A stretch of 64,000 nucleotides of DNA, taken from contig NC_090725.1 of NCBI RefSeq assembly GCF_036898095.1, positions 208,859,353 to 208,923,352 on the forward strand. The letters run 5' to 3'. Both the position numbers and the translations under genes were made by a program. A model generated the notes under the pieces. It was not told where the DNA came from and did not search any database. It saw nothing but the letters and a program-made list of their open reading frames with translations. Shown one piece after another: positions 14,850 to 27,734 of the stretch (the first letter of the stretch is position 1; each line of letters begins with the position of its first letter). This DNA comes from Palaemon carinicauda (lineage: Eukaryota; Arthropoda; Malacostraca; Decapoda; Palaemonidae).

Positions 14850-15041
14850 TACGTCATCGTTCAGGAGTAAGGAGGACAACTCATAACAGAGCGTGCACGA
14901 TTCCGGGAACCAAACCATGTATGGGGCTTGTCCCGGCTCCCGAATAAAATAGATAGCGCAATGTGCATGCGACCGGCAGAGGTCATGTCCAACGGGATCG
15001 TTGAAAGAGGCGGGGCAGCCCTTGGCAGCGCAGCGGACCTT
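14850..15041 (-). pseudogene. DIRS-4 Gag N-terminal Cys/His exon
   Basis: One open frame without stops from the acceptor at 15043-15042 to NDD at about 14850. Ligand pattern C-x4-C, H-x2-C-x2-H-x2-C, then W-F-P-E-x2-C-x2-C. Gag sequence does not continue beyond it, so the copy is truncated or the exon ends at the gtaagt there. Confidence 0.55.
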
Positions 15042-16900
15042 CTGTAAAAGAAAGAAGACATAAGTCTGGATGTTCCTTGAGACTCTGGTAAGGGATTAAG
15101 ATTTACTAACAGAGTCTAGATAGCATTAAATATGTGTGCATAGAATGGTTCAATGAATGAGAGCCGGAGCTCCATATTAAAATATTTTAAATATAAAATT
15201 TTCCTGCACCAGAGTGTGCCGTAGCAATCTAAAATGGGTCCGTATCACTATAAATATTATTAACATAAGAATAAAATAAATTAATGTAAGCTGCGGAGCC
15301 TCCGACAGGGTCGAGGATTCAGTGATAGGCCCGTAACCAAATAAATTATAAAATACAAGCAGTAGCTAAAAGCTAAGGCTAACATCATTGCTAAGCGTAT
15401 TGGTGATCTCCGGTGAAGCCGGAGGTCCGGTGAAAGGTCCGGAATAAATAAGTTGTGATTAATAATGAATATTTTGTGTGGATATGGCCGTGGCCGGAGT
15501 CTGGGTGCAAGGGACCACCGGGGGGATGAGGCCCTGCCAGAGGGTTGCACTCCAAATGATATATAACTATAGGTTCCAATCTCAATGAGTATCCCTCATG
15601 GCGGAGTAGAACTCAAGGCGGAGTGGATGAATGTTCTGATCCTACTCCCTAGCCGTAGCGGGGAGAGGACGGAACTACGAGGAGAACAGGTGGCGTCATA
15701 AAGCTGGCCCAAAACAATGACTCACACACGAACAGGACCTATTAATAACGCTAGCTATATTAACAGTAACCACATAATAAAATAATTCGTAAAATATCAT
15801 ATACCCGTAGAGGGAGAGGGGGGAGGGAGAACCCGTGATCGTATAAAACGGAAAACGGGATATCCACCTCTCCTACTCGAGGCTACAAAAGAAAACGAGA
15901 GAAAGGGTAACTCGTGACTGTAGCGACAGAAAACGAGAACTCCATGCTCTCGCTCTCATGGTTACACTATAAAGAACCTAATTAAGCACACTATAATATA
16001 ATATAAGTATAACAATAAAATTGTAACGTCAAATACAAGACTACGAACGAAGAATAACGTCTGCGTTAACAAAATTTAAAAGGATATAGTCCACTGACGA
16101 ACACCTCTCAGGGCGGGTACTAAACTATAATAAAGCCAGAACACTATCTTGTTCGTCCAGACTGGACTTGCTAGCAAAAAGTACCATAGGAAATAATAAT
16201 ACTAATAATGGTTCAAAAAGGCGTAAGGCCAGTGACTTAACCAAGAACCTAACTGACAGCGTACCAAATGGGCAAGACTAACATGAAATTCCCAGCGAGG
16301 CAAATCAAAACAACAATGGCTGCCGACACCGCGGAAGGCCAAGCCGGTCGAAATAAAAAACAACACAATACTGGGAAGAGTACAACTGCCCGGTACTGCA
16401 AAAGCTGTCAAAACAAACTATGGTACTTAACATTGGTATTGGTGAAGTTGGAGCTTCGGCCATGATGAAAATAATCCACGAAACGTGAAAACACCGAGAA
16501 CACAAAAGTCTAAGACCAAGCTAGCAAGTCCAAAACAGAAGGATGTCTCAGAGGGCGCTCGCGTCGGGCTTCGGTGGAGTGGCTCAGGTGCGGTATCTGG
16601 GGCCTTTGTTACGGCCCTCCCCTTTGATGAAGGAATTATCTAAATGGAAGACAGCCTGTGAATAGTGGTTTTCACGCGCCCCTGCTTTATACACGACACC
16701 CACAAGGTGCTCGCGCGAGGGTAGTAACCTCTGCATTCCATGCTTTTATCTTTCTCTGGTATATTTGGAAGGTTTATATCAGAAAAGTGTAAAGAAGGAC
16801 CCTTTTCACTGGCCGTCACAGGTCGATCCCCAGAAATAGATTTTTCCTTCGTCAAAATCCCTTTTTTTTCAAAGATGAAAATTAGATACTCTACTATAGT
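14850..16900 (-). mobile_element. DIRS-4: leader and first Gag exon of another DIRS-type element
   Basis: Minus-strand fragment. Its outer end (16830-16890) reads gacgaaggaaaaatctattt, matching the DIRS end sequence near 51777-51799. A possible start ATG lies at 16463 (MAEAPTSPIP), followed by a long non-coding stretch to a splice-acceptor-like ttcttttacag ending at 15042. The following exon reads VRCAAKGCP, then HDLCRSHAHC, then WFPESCTLC, the same Cys/His layout as DIRS-1 and DIRS-2 Gag. A donor-like gacgtaagt follows near 14850. No RT or recombinase is present. Confidence 0.6.
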
Positions 16901-16984
16901 AAATTCCTTACTATCTGGCTCCATTGTGACCAAAGAATTGCCGGTAACGGAATCTTTTCAATAGCTAATTATTCTAGGTCACTC

Positions 16985-17545
16985 ATTACACATCCTTAAA
17001 TCTCTATATATGCAACAGTATTACCATTAGAAGATAGTCTAACAATTGATTTGATAATAGATGGTGGAGATTTCATAGTAGTAAAACTCACTGAACTTTA
17101 CACAAAATGTCTGCAAGAATGCTCTATTCCTACAGTTTGGAAAAACTTTATCATTATTCTAATTCACAGAAAGGGAGACACAAAAGACGTGAAAAAATTT
17201 CTGCCCAATAAGTTTATTCTCTGTACTATAAAAAAATTACAAATATCATAGTAAGCCGAATAGAAAGACAGATACAATTTAATAAACCAAGAGACCAGGC
17301 ATTAGTATAAGTGGGTATTCAACTACGTACTGATCATATCCATGTAATTAACCAGCTAATGGAAAAATCAACAGAGTATGACAACCCACTTTGTATGACA
17401 TTTATAGACTATGATTCTGTCGAAACCTCAGACCTCAGTAGTAATGGAAACCCTTCAAAGACAGGAAATAGACAAAGGTTGGTTAATGAGAGAATAGCAT
17501 GAGACTTATGAAGATGGTATAAGAAGTTCACTTGGTTGTATACCT
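16985..17545 (+). pseudogene. LINE reverse transcriptase fragment (non-LTR retrotransposon)
   Basis: Pieces of a non-LTR RT in order: LYTKCLQECSIPTVWKN then FIIILIHRKGDTKD (17095-17190), RIERQIQFNKPRDQA (17255-17300), TDHIHVINQLMEKSTEYD (17325-17390) and LCMTFIDYDSVETSD (17390-17435). These match the fingers region through motif A of RTE/CR1-type LINE polymerases ('FIDY.KAFDS'). Stops and frameshifts separate the pieces, part of motif A (KAF) is deleted and the catalytic YADD box is absent. It lies just right of the DIRS-4 end. Confidence 0.8.
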
Positions 17546-18926
17546 TTATGATTGATTCATTGTTGAAAGGAAGGGATTGGATTTATGATAATGCATGATT
17601 CATTAGCCTCCTGACGACTTTGGTATGAAGCATATGATTTCAATTCTGAAGTAATTTTTTTTTATACCCGCCTATGACTCATTAGCGATTCTTTCACTTC
17701 CTCCCCACTTTTCATGAATTTGGATAGTTAATTTTTGTGTGCAGGAAACGTCATGATACAAGTCAAACTGATTTCCAGTTCGATGGCAATTTAAGGAATT
17801 GATGTATGAAGTAGGCATAGTATGAAAGAGGACGATTGTAAAATTATTCTTTTTAAATTTGTATGCAGTTTTAAAGCTTTCACTAAAAAGTTAATAGAAA
17901 TAATTTATTCAAATATTAGAATGATATTAATTATTTTTCAGACATTAATGATGCAGTAAATGAAATCGTTTTATTTAAATTATTTTTTTTTTACATATAA
18001 CTCAAAGTTGCATTGAATATTATTTTCTTATGTTTTAATTCATAAAATAATCTCATCCAGTTTCTTTATTAATACTACAGTAGCTTTCTCGTCATTTTTA
18101 TCAAATGATTAGATTAATAAAATGTCAACCAGGAACTAAAAACAATGAAGAAAATCGTTAATTTCTAAACCATGTGATTGAGTGCATTTTGACCTGATAC
18201 TTTTCAAAGTAAATTGTGGTGCTTCGTAAGTTATAGACTGGAAGATTTGGTGGCCATTTTATTGTAAAACCACCTGCATGAGTTGTATTTTTCATTTTTT
18301 TGGAAATTCTTCTGTAATGTTACTAGACTAAACAATACCAACTTCAAAAGCTTTTTTTTTTTTTTTTGAGCTCTTTTAACCAAGTAAACTTTAAACTCAA
18401 TTTTTTTTTTATTTAGAACTTGAAAATTAAATGGAATAGTTGAGGCCTTCTGGAAGATTGAATGAAAATATTATGGGAGTTCTTAAAATTGGATTGTTTA
18501 TTAATCATCATCTCACCTCTACATGCAAAGGTGGGAGATTATATTTTCTCACATGTCTGTCAACATGAAATATTGTTCGTTTAAGATAAGTGAGCTTGAC
18601 TCACATTCATAAGATTTTGAGATATAACAGATGAGCATTGACAATTTACAACTACTAAAACTGTCTCCTGGATTATAAAAGACAGGTTTTAAAAGATATA
18701 CAACTTTGGATATGGCTACATTTTTATGGCATGCCATTTTAATACCTGTTTACGTCTCATATATAATTCAACCATGTATTTATTATCAAGAGGCAATTTA
18801 TTCACTGTTCATTTACTTAAGCAGATATGTTCTCTGTATTGAGCTGTCATAAATACGTATTGCGATTATTGTTAGTCAAGTAGCAGGCTTTTTAATTAAT
18901 TTATATAATTTTGAATTCCTTTGCAG
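17546..18926. other. AT-rich intron sequence
   Basis: Unique-looking AT-rich sequence leading to the T-rich acceptor of the next exon; T-runs near 17985 and 18350. No gene or transposon recognised. Confidence 0.6.
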
Positions 18927-19049
18927 ATATGGTACAGAAGAAGACTGGAGGCATTGTTGGCATGTTTATAATTCATCAACTATCCCTAGTGAAAAGCGGT
19001 TAATGTTAGAAGCAATGGCTCAAACAAGAGATCCTTGGCTTATGCAGCA
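18927..19049 (+). CDS. M1 zinc aminopeptidase, internal exon
   Basis: Acceptor cctttgcag and donor gtaagtg. One base completes the Arg codon split with the previous exon, 40 codons follow and two bases (ca) start a Gln completed in the next exon. The peptide RYGTEEDWRHCWHVYN, then SEKRLMLEAMAQTRDPWL, fits the M1 C-terminal pattern 'G--E-W---W--Y' and 'E---L--AL--T-DPWL'. The phase is conserved with both neighbours, so the gene structure is sound despite the transposon load. Confidence 0.93.
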
Positions 19050-19487
19050 GTAAGTGTGTGGAATAGTCACACGACTTTGTCAGACTGGTAAAACTTAGAA
19101 AAAAATATATATCTTAATGCAACTTTATATTACTGATGATTTTTTAGGTATTGTATTATTTCATAAAATGAATAGACATTCAATATGCTTTTTACCATTC
19201 CGTGGGTGAGAAAACATTAATCTGTTTGAATGATTAACATTGGTTTGTCTTATTTTTTGACAATTATTAGAAACCTTAAACATTTTCTTAACTCATAGTT
19301 GTTTAAAAATTTTAGCCACTTCAAATCACTATTTCGATGCTGTAGTCAGTTAACAAGGCTTAAGAACTTTTTATAAAGATGATTAAAACTGAGTTTTAGT
19401 ATTTACAGACTTATTCAGCAATGTTTTGTATCAGTCATAAAGCCTAGGATGTATATAAAAAAAAAAAAATTTCATTTTGTGTCCCAG

Positions 19488-19710
19488 GTACCTAGAATAC
19501 ACACTGGATAGTTCAAAAATTAGACCACAGGATGTTATGACTGTTTTGAAGGAGGTCAGTAGAAATCCAGGCGGAAGGGTGTCTGCATGGAGAATGGTTC
19601 GGCAACATTGGCCCCAGATATCTCAACTATTTGGTCATGGATCCTTCACTATTGGTGCAATCATCAAAGCGGTCACATCTCCTTTCACATCCTCGTTTGA
19701 CTTAGGAGAG
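19488..19710 (+). CDS. M1 zinc aminopeptidase, internal exon
   Basis: Acceptor tgtcccag, donor gtatgt. One base completes Gln, then 74 codons end in phase 0. The peptide YLEYTLDSSKIRPQDVMTVL, then NPGGRVSAWRMVRQHWPQI and then LIM-type spacing to IIKAVTSPFTSSFDLGE, matches the best conserved part of the ERAP1_C-like domain: 'YL---L----IR-QD---V', 'N--G---AW-F---NW', 'F----L'. It is only 438 bp from the preceding exon, in contrast to the giant introns on either side. Confidence 0.95.
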
Positions 19711-19857
19711 GTATGTTTTTATAGGGTCTTTATTAGTGCTAGTCCAGAGGGGAGACATAATTTATTAACTATCACTCGGTAGTATTTTTCCTTATCTTTT
19801 TTGTCTAGTTTCATGAAACCATGATGATATTTGAATCTACAAAAGAAAACAATAATT

Positions 19858-20346
19858 TAATGTAGCCCTTTCGTCCTAAAAAAACATCTATTCTATTCAT
19901 CTGTATAATCAAAATTAATCTAAAAACCTCTTTTGAACTTTAAGCTATTTCACTTAGGGTCAGCTCACGCCATTACTTACAGGAAACGTGGTGTGCTGAC
20001 TTGGCCATGAAGATCATATGGAGAGTAATTGATTATTCCCTTAAATTTATTCTAATTTCATGAAGTATATGTACTTTATGACATCTTATCTTCCATTAAT
20101 CTTATCTTCTAATCACCTTACGCTGTTAGTTCAAGCGTGGGTTTCACGATTTTATGATAAATAGAAATGAATAATCATTTACTCTCCATATGATCTTCAT
20201 GGTCTAATCAGCACACCACGTCTTCTGTAAGTAACATGATGAGCAGAAGATTATGTGAAAAAGTATAAAGTTTAAAAGAGTTAAGAGGTTATTTTGATTA
20301 CACACACGAATTGACTAGATTCTCCTAAGACGAAATGACTACATAA
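19858..20346. mobile_element. Fold-back (MITE-like) element
   Basis: Two long imperfect inverted arms, about 19858-20045 and 20165-20346, can fold on each other. The inner part is strongest: 19975-20040 (aggaaacgtggtgtgctgac ... atgaagatcatatggagag) pairs with 20170-20238. The outer ends taatgtagccctttcgtcct and the complement of aagacgaaatgactacataa also pair. No coding capacity. It starts about 148 bp after the exon donor. Confidence 0.75.
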
Positions 20347-22994
20347 GATTTTTATGCTTTCTTTAGCTGATTAAAATACCATAAGTTTGCAGCCTACTAA
20401 CTTGTTACGTGCAGTAACTGTATGTGCTATTACCAAAGTTCCTTTAAATATACACAGACCTCGCTACTACCTCTTCAGTTAACTCTCATCCCTTATTTCA
20501 AATTTTAATTGAGATTGACATTTAGCTTTTCTGGGGGATATCTTACCTGAGTTTTCTCCTTTAAGTGGTTTTTCTGATAAGATGAAGGTTTGCCAAAGGA
20601 TAATTTAAATAGTCAAAATCTTTCTTAGTAACCTAAATTAGGTCTCATATTGCTCCTTCAGCTGCTCTCCCTGGCAATTATTATTAGGATGAGAGGATGA
20701 AAGTATTTTGAAGCTCTAATTGGTTTTATTATTGGAAGAAATTTCTGGGAAGTGCCTGGAAGTATAGAATAAAACTTAAGTTTTCATCTACTGCAAAGCA
20801 TTTGCTTGATTCACTGCACGCAGTTTTCAATAGTTTAACTCATAATTTGGATGTAATGAATTAATGAGAAGAGAGTTGCGGTTGTCTCGTTTACCTTTGC
20901 ATATCTAGTTATATCCTACATCTATTAAAAGCTGGTAAATTATTTATTTCACAGCCATCAAAACTGTGGTAAACTGCTGAGCAAATCCAGGGAGTCTTCA
21001 GTAACTCTCCTAGCAGTTTTTGGCTTTATAGACAATGGTATTTCAATTTCGGAGGACAATTGCTAACACTAATACCTAAGAAATCATCCATAAGACACAA
21101 TAATTTTAAAAGAATGTTAAGTTCTCCTTGAGGGTTCTTATAAGATCTAGCTCTGGAGATTGTTGATTCTTTCTTTGAAAAAGAATTCAAAGGATAAGTT
21201 ATATCAGAATCAGTGGTGACCTTATGATTGGTGCACTGCCTGTAGAGGTACATCTGTCTTCTAACCTAAATTGGATGATACTTTACAGTACAGTAAAGTA
21301 TCTACAATTTATGAGTCTTTATGAGAATTTTTCAGTTTTGGCAGTATATGGTTATAGGTTAGTTCTTAAACTTATTGGATTAGATTTATCATCATCAGAG
21401 GGCATTGAATAGGCCTGCAATCTTTATTCATTATAAATTGCCTGTTGAACATATGTTCATAGGAGTTTAGATGGGGTTTTAACATTATTAAGGAATCTTA
21501 TGTATGCAGATTTACAGAAAATTTATACGATAAAGTTTAGAATTGAAACAATTTTCTTATAACATTGGAAACACACGTGTTATCTATCAAATTTCAGGTA
21601 ATATCTAAATATATTGGTTGGGGTTCATGATGAAGCCAACATTTCTATGTACTTCTCCTGGTTTTTATATTGCTTCCGCTCCAGAAGATCAGCTTATCAA
21701 TGTTGTTTACATCTGGATTTGTTTGTAAATTCCACTGTCTTTCCTTTTAACAGACACATGCCTTTATTAAAGTAATGAGACACTACAGTGGTTAATGTTT
21801 TTTTTTCTGTCTACTCGGCAATCGTAAGACATATCCCTTGCCAGATTGTAATAAGTTTCATTGCGTTTTAAGCTGTGGATTTGTTAGTATTACTGCACAG
21901 GGATAGTGTTTTAAAGAACCATTGTGAGGTGCGGGGTTGCCTCACTGTTTCTCAGGGAAAGTATGTTTCAAATGTAAGTTGCTGAGACTTTCTTTAAGTT
22001 CAAGGTGAAATCCAGATGAGAATAGCAGAGTTGATGATGATATGATACAACAGCACCATTCACCAATACTTACTTAAACGGCAAAGATTTGTTAGTGATG
22101 AGCCTTGAAATTTCAAAGCTTATGTAGTTTCCTTTGTAAATCTCAGAAGGCCAATGATTTTTCGCTTGCAGGCGGGAAGTCTTACTTACTTGCCCACCCT
22201 AACCTGACTTCCATGGTCGGGTGTTGTGATAATATAGTTTCATTTAGTGAAGAGTCTGAATATTCACTACACATTACAGATCCTTTCATTGGGCCTCTAT
22301 TTTTATTAATCACTTTAGATCCTTCAGTTGCCAAACTCTTACTCATCGCTTATTAGAATATATAGATTGCGAGATAGAAGACAGGGTTGGTAGTCTGGAT
22401 CTCCTAAACAACCACGTTTTTCACTTGTGAATGGCGATTCATATCATGTGAATCTCTTGGCTCTTTAATGCTGTTTGTGATGTCTTAGCTAAAGCTTATC
22501 GCCTTATCGGTTGCATTTCCGCTTTGTTCGCTTGCATGCTCATCGTGTGTTAACGTTATTTAGGTAAGTGTCAACACTAGAGATTTTATTACCTTAACAA
22601 GTCTTTCTATGAAGAAGACTTAAAGTTAATAGTAGGATATTTCTATTCTTTTACTTATATATTAAGTCTGGGAAATAATTCCAGGATATCTAGATCCTAA
22701 CTTGGGGGATTAGAACAGCAACACGCCTGCACAAAGAGATCAGAAAACAAAAATGATGCAGTTCATTAACTGTTACGCAGCGAAGTTCATTGATATACTC
22801 AAAATTGGCTTTGTCATTATCAATATCACCTCAGTATTCAGGGGCTACACCAAGCATGGAATAGTACACCCAGAAACGAGAGTGCTGAACTCAGTTAAAA
22901 GTAAAGGCAATGATTCAAGAGCATGAGGGGGGGCAATATTGTATGGCTTAAGATGTACTAAAGCTTACCTGAACGGTCTCTCTATAGCTTGGGA

Positions 22995-22995
<1 letters not shown>
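20347..22995. other. Intron sequence, nothing recognised
   Basis: AT-rich, no clear coding or transposon motif. Short open stretches here show no recognisable domain and look random. Confidence 0.55.
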
Positions 22996-23046
<51 letters not shown>

Positions 23047-23059
23047 TATTACTATTATA

Positions 23060-23094
<35 letters not shown>

Positions 23095-23765
23095 TTGCTA
23101 AACTACAACTCTAGTTGGAAAAGCAAAATGCTATAAGCCCAAGAGCTCCAATAGGGAAAATAGCCAAGTGAGGTAAATAAATAAAGAAATAGATAAACTA
23201 CAAGAGAAGTAATTAACCATTAAAATAAAATATTTTTGTGGAGTAACAACATTAAAACAAATCTTTTTTTATATAAAAAATAAAATCTTAAAAAAAAATC
23301 AAGAAGAGAAATAATATAGAATAGTGTGCCCGAGTGTACCCTCAAGCAAGGGAATTCTACCCCAAGACAGTAGAAGACCATGGTACAGAGGCTATGTCTC
23401 TACCCAAGACTAGAGAACAATGGTTTGATTTTGAAGTGTCCTTCGCCTAGAAGAGCTGCTTACCACAGCTAAAGAGTCTCTTCCACCCTTACCAATAGGA
23501 AAGTAGCCACTGAACAATTGCAGTGTAGTAGATAACCCCTTAAGCGAAGAAGAATTTTTGGTAATCTCAGTGTTGTTATGTGTATGACGACAGAGGAGAA
23601 TATGTAAAGAATAGGCCAGATTATTCAGTGCATGTGTAGGCAAAAAGGAAAATGAGCCATAACCAAAGAGAAGGAACCAATGTAGTACTGTCTGGCCAGT
23701 CGAAGGACCCAATAACTTTCTAGCGGTATTATCTCAACGGGTGGTTGGTGTCCTGGCCAACCTAC
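22996..23765 (-). repeat. (ATT)n-tailed 0.7-kb interspersed repeat, copy B
   Basis: Starts with about 100 bp of (ATT)n, then ttgctaaactacaactctag and the rest of the unit through ctggccaacctactatgg. Same orientation as copy A. Confidence 0.8.
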
Positions 23766-24279
23766 TATGGACAATTGTTCACTTCAGCAGCACTGATAAA
23801 AATGTAAGAGACACTTGTAGTCACATGTTCATAAACCATGTGAGATTTAAAAGTCTTCTGGATGAAATAGTTTGAGACAGAAGTAAATGGAAATGATTCC
23901 TTTTAAGAATCCCTTGATTCTTGATTTGTTGAAATCCATGATTCTTGGAAAAATTGTATTTAATTTTTTTTTCAGAGGTGTTAATCCATAATGAGTTTAT
24001 AAAAAAAACCATGGAGGTTACAGTATATGTTTATGTCCATGATTTTTCCCGATGATTCAATTTAGACTCGTAAAGACACTCGTAAAATAAGATTAGAAAA
24101 TAGGAAATGGAGTTTAATTAAAATTAATTATTGTTTTAATCTGTCGTATGCATTTAATCATAAAATTTGCACAACTTTATGAGCCTAACCTAATAAGAAT
24201 GTGCAAAACTAACTAATGAAAAAATGTAAGCAGTTTATGGCGTAGATTAGTAGTTTAGATATAAATTCAGCTTAGTAGG
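23766..24279. other. Spacer between two inverted repeat copies
   Basis: AT-rich, no recognised feature; separates copies B and C, which face each other in inverted orientation and could form a long hairpin. Confidence 0.5.
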
Positions 24280-24985
24280 TAGTAGGTTGGCCAGGGCACC
24301 AGCCACCCGTTGAGATACTACAGCTAGAGAATTAGTGGGTCCTTCGACTGGCAAGACAGTACTACGTTGGATTCTTCTCTCTGGTTACGGTTCATTTTCC
24401 CCTTGCCTACACATACACCGAATAGTCTGGCCTATTCTTTACATATTCTACTCTGTCCTCATACGCCTGAAAACACCGAGATTACCAAACAATTCTTCAC
24501 TTAACTACTGCACTGTAATTGTACAGTGGCTAATTTCCTCTTGGTAAGGGTAGAAGAGACTCTTTAGCTATGGTAAATAGCTCTTCTAGGAGAATGACAA
24601 TCCAAAATCAAACCATTGTTCCCTAGTCTTGGGTAGTGCCATAGCCTCTACACCATGGTCTTTCACTGTCTTGGGGTAGAGTTCTCTTGCTGGAGGGTAC
24701 ACTCGGTCACACTATTCTATCTTATTTCTCTTTCTCTTCCTCTTATTTTGTTAAGGTATTTATAGTTTACATATGAAATATTTATTTTGATATTGTTACT
24801 GTTCTTAGAATCTTTTATTGTAATTGTTAATTACTTTCTTTATTTCCTTTCCTCACTGAGCTATTTTCCTTGTTGGAGCCCCTGGGCTTATAGCATCCTG
24901 CTTTTCCAACTAGGGTGGTAGCTTAGCAAGTAATAATAATAATAATAATAATAAAAATGATAATAATAATAATAATAATATGGTT
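24280..24985 (+). repeat. (AAT)n-tailed 0.7-kb interspersed repeat, copy C
   Basis: Inverted relative to copies A and B: begins gtaggttggccagggcacca and ends ggtagcttagcaag plus (AAT)n at 24932-24980. Copies share a roughly 70-residue open stretch (GYGSF, then NNSS and YCTVIVQWL), probably inherited sequence rather than a functional gene. Confidence 0.8.
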
Positions 24986-25152
24986 CTTCCACGGGCAAGG
25001 GTATAGTTAAAAAACAGTGAGAAATAATTAAAATGGGAATAATAATTGAGGTGCACATAAATCGTATAGTCATTCTGTAATTAATGGGTTAGTAAAAAAC
25101 AATAAAAATGAAATATAAACAAGAATAACCATATAGATATACATTGTCTATT

Positions 25153-25159
<7 letters not shown>

Positions 25160-25245
<86 letters not shown>

Positions 25246-25291
25246 CTTTGCATCAATAGGCATAGGAGATGATGATGATGATATACATATA

Positions 25292-25345
<54 letters not shown>
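25160..25345. repeat. Two (TA)n tracts flanking a short GATG run
   Basis: TA runs at 25160-25242 and 25297-25342 around ggagatgatgatgatgata. The second lies directly left of the 5' LTR. Confidence 0.9.
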
Positions 25346-25349
<4 letters not shown>

Positions 25350-26235
25350 CACATATACATATATATTCTTACGAAGCTGGTCTAACATGAGAGTATTATT
25401 TTATTCACACATTTCATTTGTGTATTTAAAAGATGTATAGCCAGCTCGTAAGGAGAGTTTCACTCATGTAGGATTAAGTTTAGTTGTATTTTCATTCAGT
25501 TCTGTATATGTAAGTTTACGTTATTTTTAAGAATTAAATTTACATTTTCCGTAGCTTTGTTACAAAGTCTTATGTAATATGTTAAAAAGTATGTATGACA
25601 CACATGCTAGGGATTGCATCATGTTTCCATGTGGTTGGAAGTTGCAGGAATATTCTGGACTAAATTTTACTCTTTTTATTTAACCCTATATATCATAACC
25701 TGACGAATTCGTCAGTCAAGTTTCCAGGGACTTTTATTGGGACAGAGGAGCAGATACACCTTGCGTGACTGTCATGGCGAATTCGTCTTGGCTTCCTCTC
25801 CCAGAAAACAACTAGAAGCTGATTGGTCGAGAGCCATGTGGCCAGTTCATAATCAGCTGACGACAACTACAGTGTTATCGGACGTGTAATTCTTCGTTAT
25901 TTATTCGATTATGGATATGTCGTCAGGCATGTAACCAGTTTCATAGTATTTTTTTTTTCTGAAATAGGAATAGTTATAGATCACTGTGAATGCCATACTG
26001 TTTTATCGTTTGATGAAATAAGGAGATTATGAGGTCTTTAATGTAGATGACGAATCTGTCATGTTGGTCATACGGTGCACACAAATAAACAGTGCATTAT
26101 AATGTTGTTGTTTTTTTTCTGATATTGTCAGTATTCGTTAGTTTATTACTAATATTTTCGGTATTTATACCTCTCTTTACAAGATTTGACGTCAGTTCCT
26201 TTTACCCAAGAGTTATAAGCAGGCAAAAGATGCTT

Positions 26236-26471
<236 letters not shown>

Positions 26472-26559
26472 CAGAGGTGCCACAGAATGTCAATGTGAAC
26501 GACAGAGTTAACAAAATTGTCAATGAAGAGAATTGTATTGTTATCGAAATTCCTAGTGG

Positions 26560-27734
26560 TATATAACTTAGAGGAAATACAAGATCCTATTGTACATCCA
26601 TACACCCGTACACAAGCATCACGGCCCTCTAGAACACGTTTGTGGACACACAAAAAAATTGTGAACAAACCTCTCAACCTCCCTAAGAAAGAATCCTAGG
26701 AATTGTTAGAGTTTTTCTTATTCATTTAAGCACAATTAAACTCCCCAGAAATGTCTCCATCAATCTGGTAAATTGTTTGGGAGGTACAGAGAGTTTACTG
26801 CTCTAGTTATGAGTCTTGACAGATGGGAGATTATAAAATACAACTTATTTCTTTGGGACGATAATGGCGAGGTGAACAATGATAAACTGTTCAAGTTCAG
26901 GCCAATGTTAGATCATTTGAGAAAAAATTCCAAGAACTTCCAATGCAACAAAACCTCTGTATTGATGAACAAATGATGTCTTTCCAGGGAAGGCATCCCA
27001 TGAAACAATACTTGCCCATGAAACAAAAAAAAAAAAAAAGAAAAATGGTGTTTCAAGTTATTTGTTCTTGCAGACATTGCGGGTTTAATTCATAACTTCA
27101 TACCTTGCACAGGGTCGATTCAGCCTGGTATTCCAGATCTATGTGCACTTGGCTGAGACCATTCCAAACAACAGGAATCATCGTTATTATGACAGTTGGT
27201 TTACATCATTACCACTTGTAGAGCATCTGGCTGACAGGGACTTATGATGCTTTGGGATGTTCGGGCAAATCAGCTCCCAGGCCTCAAGTTCACATAGACA
27301 ATGATATAAAGAAAGGAAGAGGTGCATTTGAGGGATGAAAATCCTCTGGTGAGGACAGCCAGTTAACAACAGTCAAATGGTTTGACAATAAATGTGTGGC
27401 ATTATTGTCTTCTGTTGCTGAAGACAACCCAACTGGCACTACAAAACGCTATGATAGAAGTCAGAGGCAAGTTGTGGAAATTCCATTGCCTAACGTACAT
27501 TTGTACAATAAGAACATTGGAGGTGTAGATCTCGCTGACTGTCTTCTAGCATTATACAGGATCCTCGTGCATTTTAAGAAAAATTATCACAGGATGACAG
27601 GATTGACATGCCTATCAATGAGACATGATTGGTATACCGAAGATAATGTGGTGAAAAAAACATTCCTTACTGACCTTCAAGATCATCAAAATGGGGAGAT
27701 ACGTCCCCAAGCGAATTCGTTCATCTTCAAGTGA
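26560..27734 (+). pseudogene. piggyBac transposase remnant
   Basis: Pieces of the piggyBac transposase (PGBD-type DDD nuclease) in order: RWEIIKYNLFLWDDNGE and DKLFKFRPMLDHLR (26820-26925), then a QMMSFQGR-like block with KQYLP (26965-27030), KWFDNKCVALLSS (27375-27415) and PNVHLYNKNIGGVDLADCL (27490-27550) followed by YRILVHFKKNYHR. These are the family's conserved blocks ('KP.KWG', 'YN--MGGVD--D'). Stops and frameshifts between 26976 and 27360 destroy the frame, and the first two catalytic Asp regions are not clearly preserved. Confidence 0.85.
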
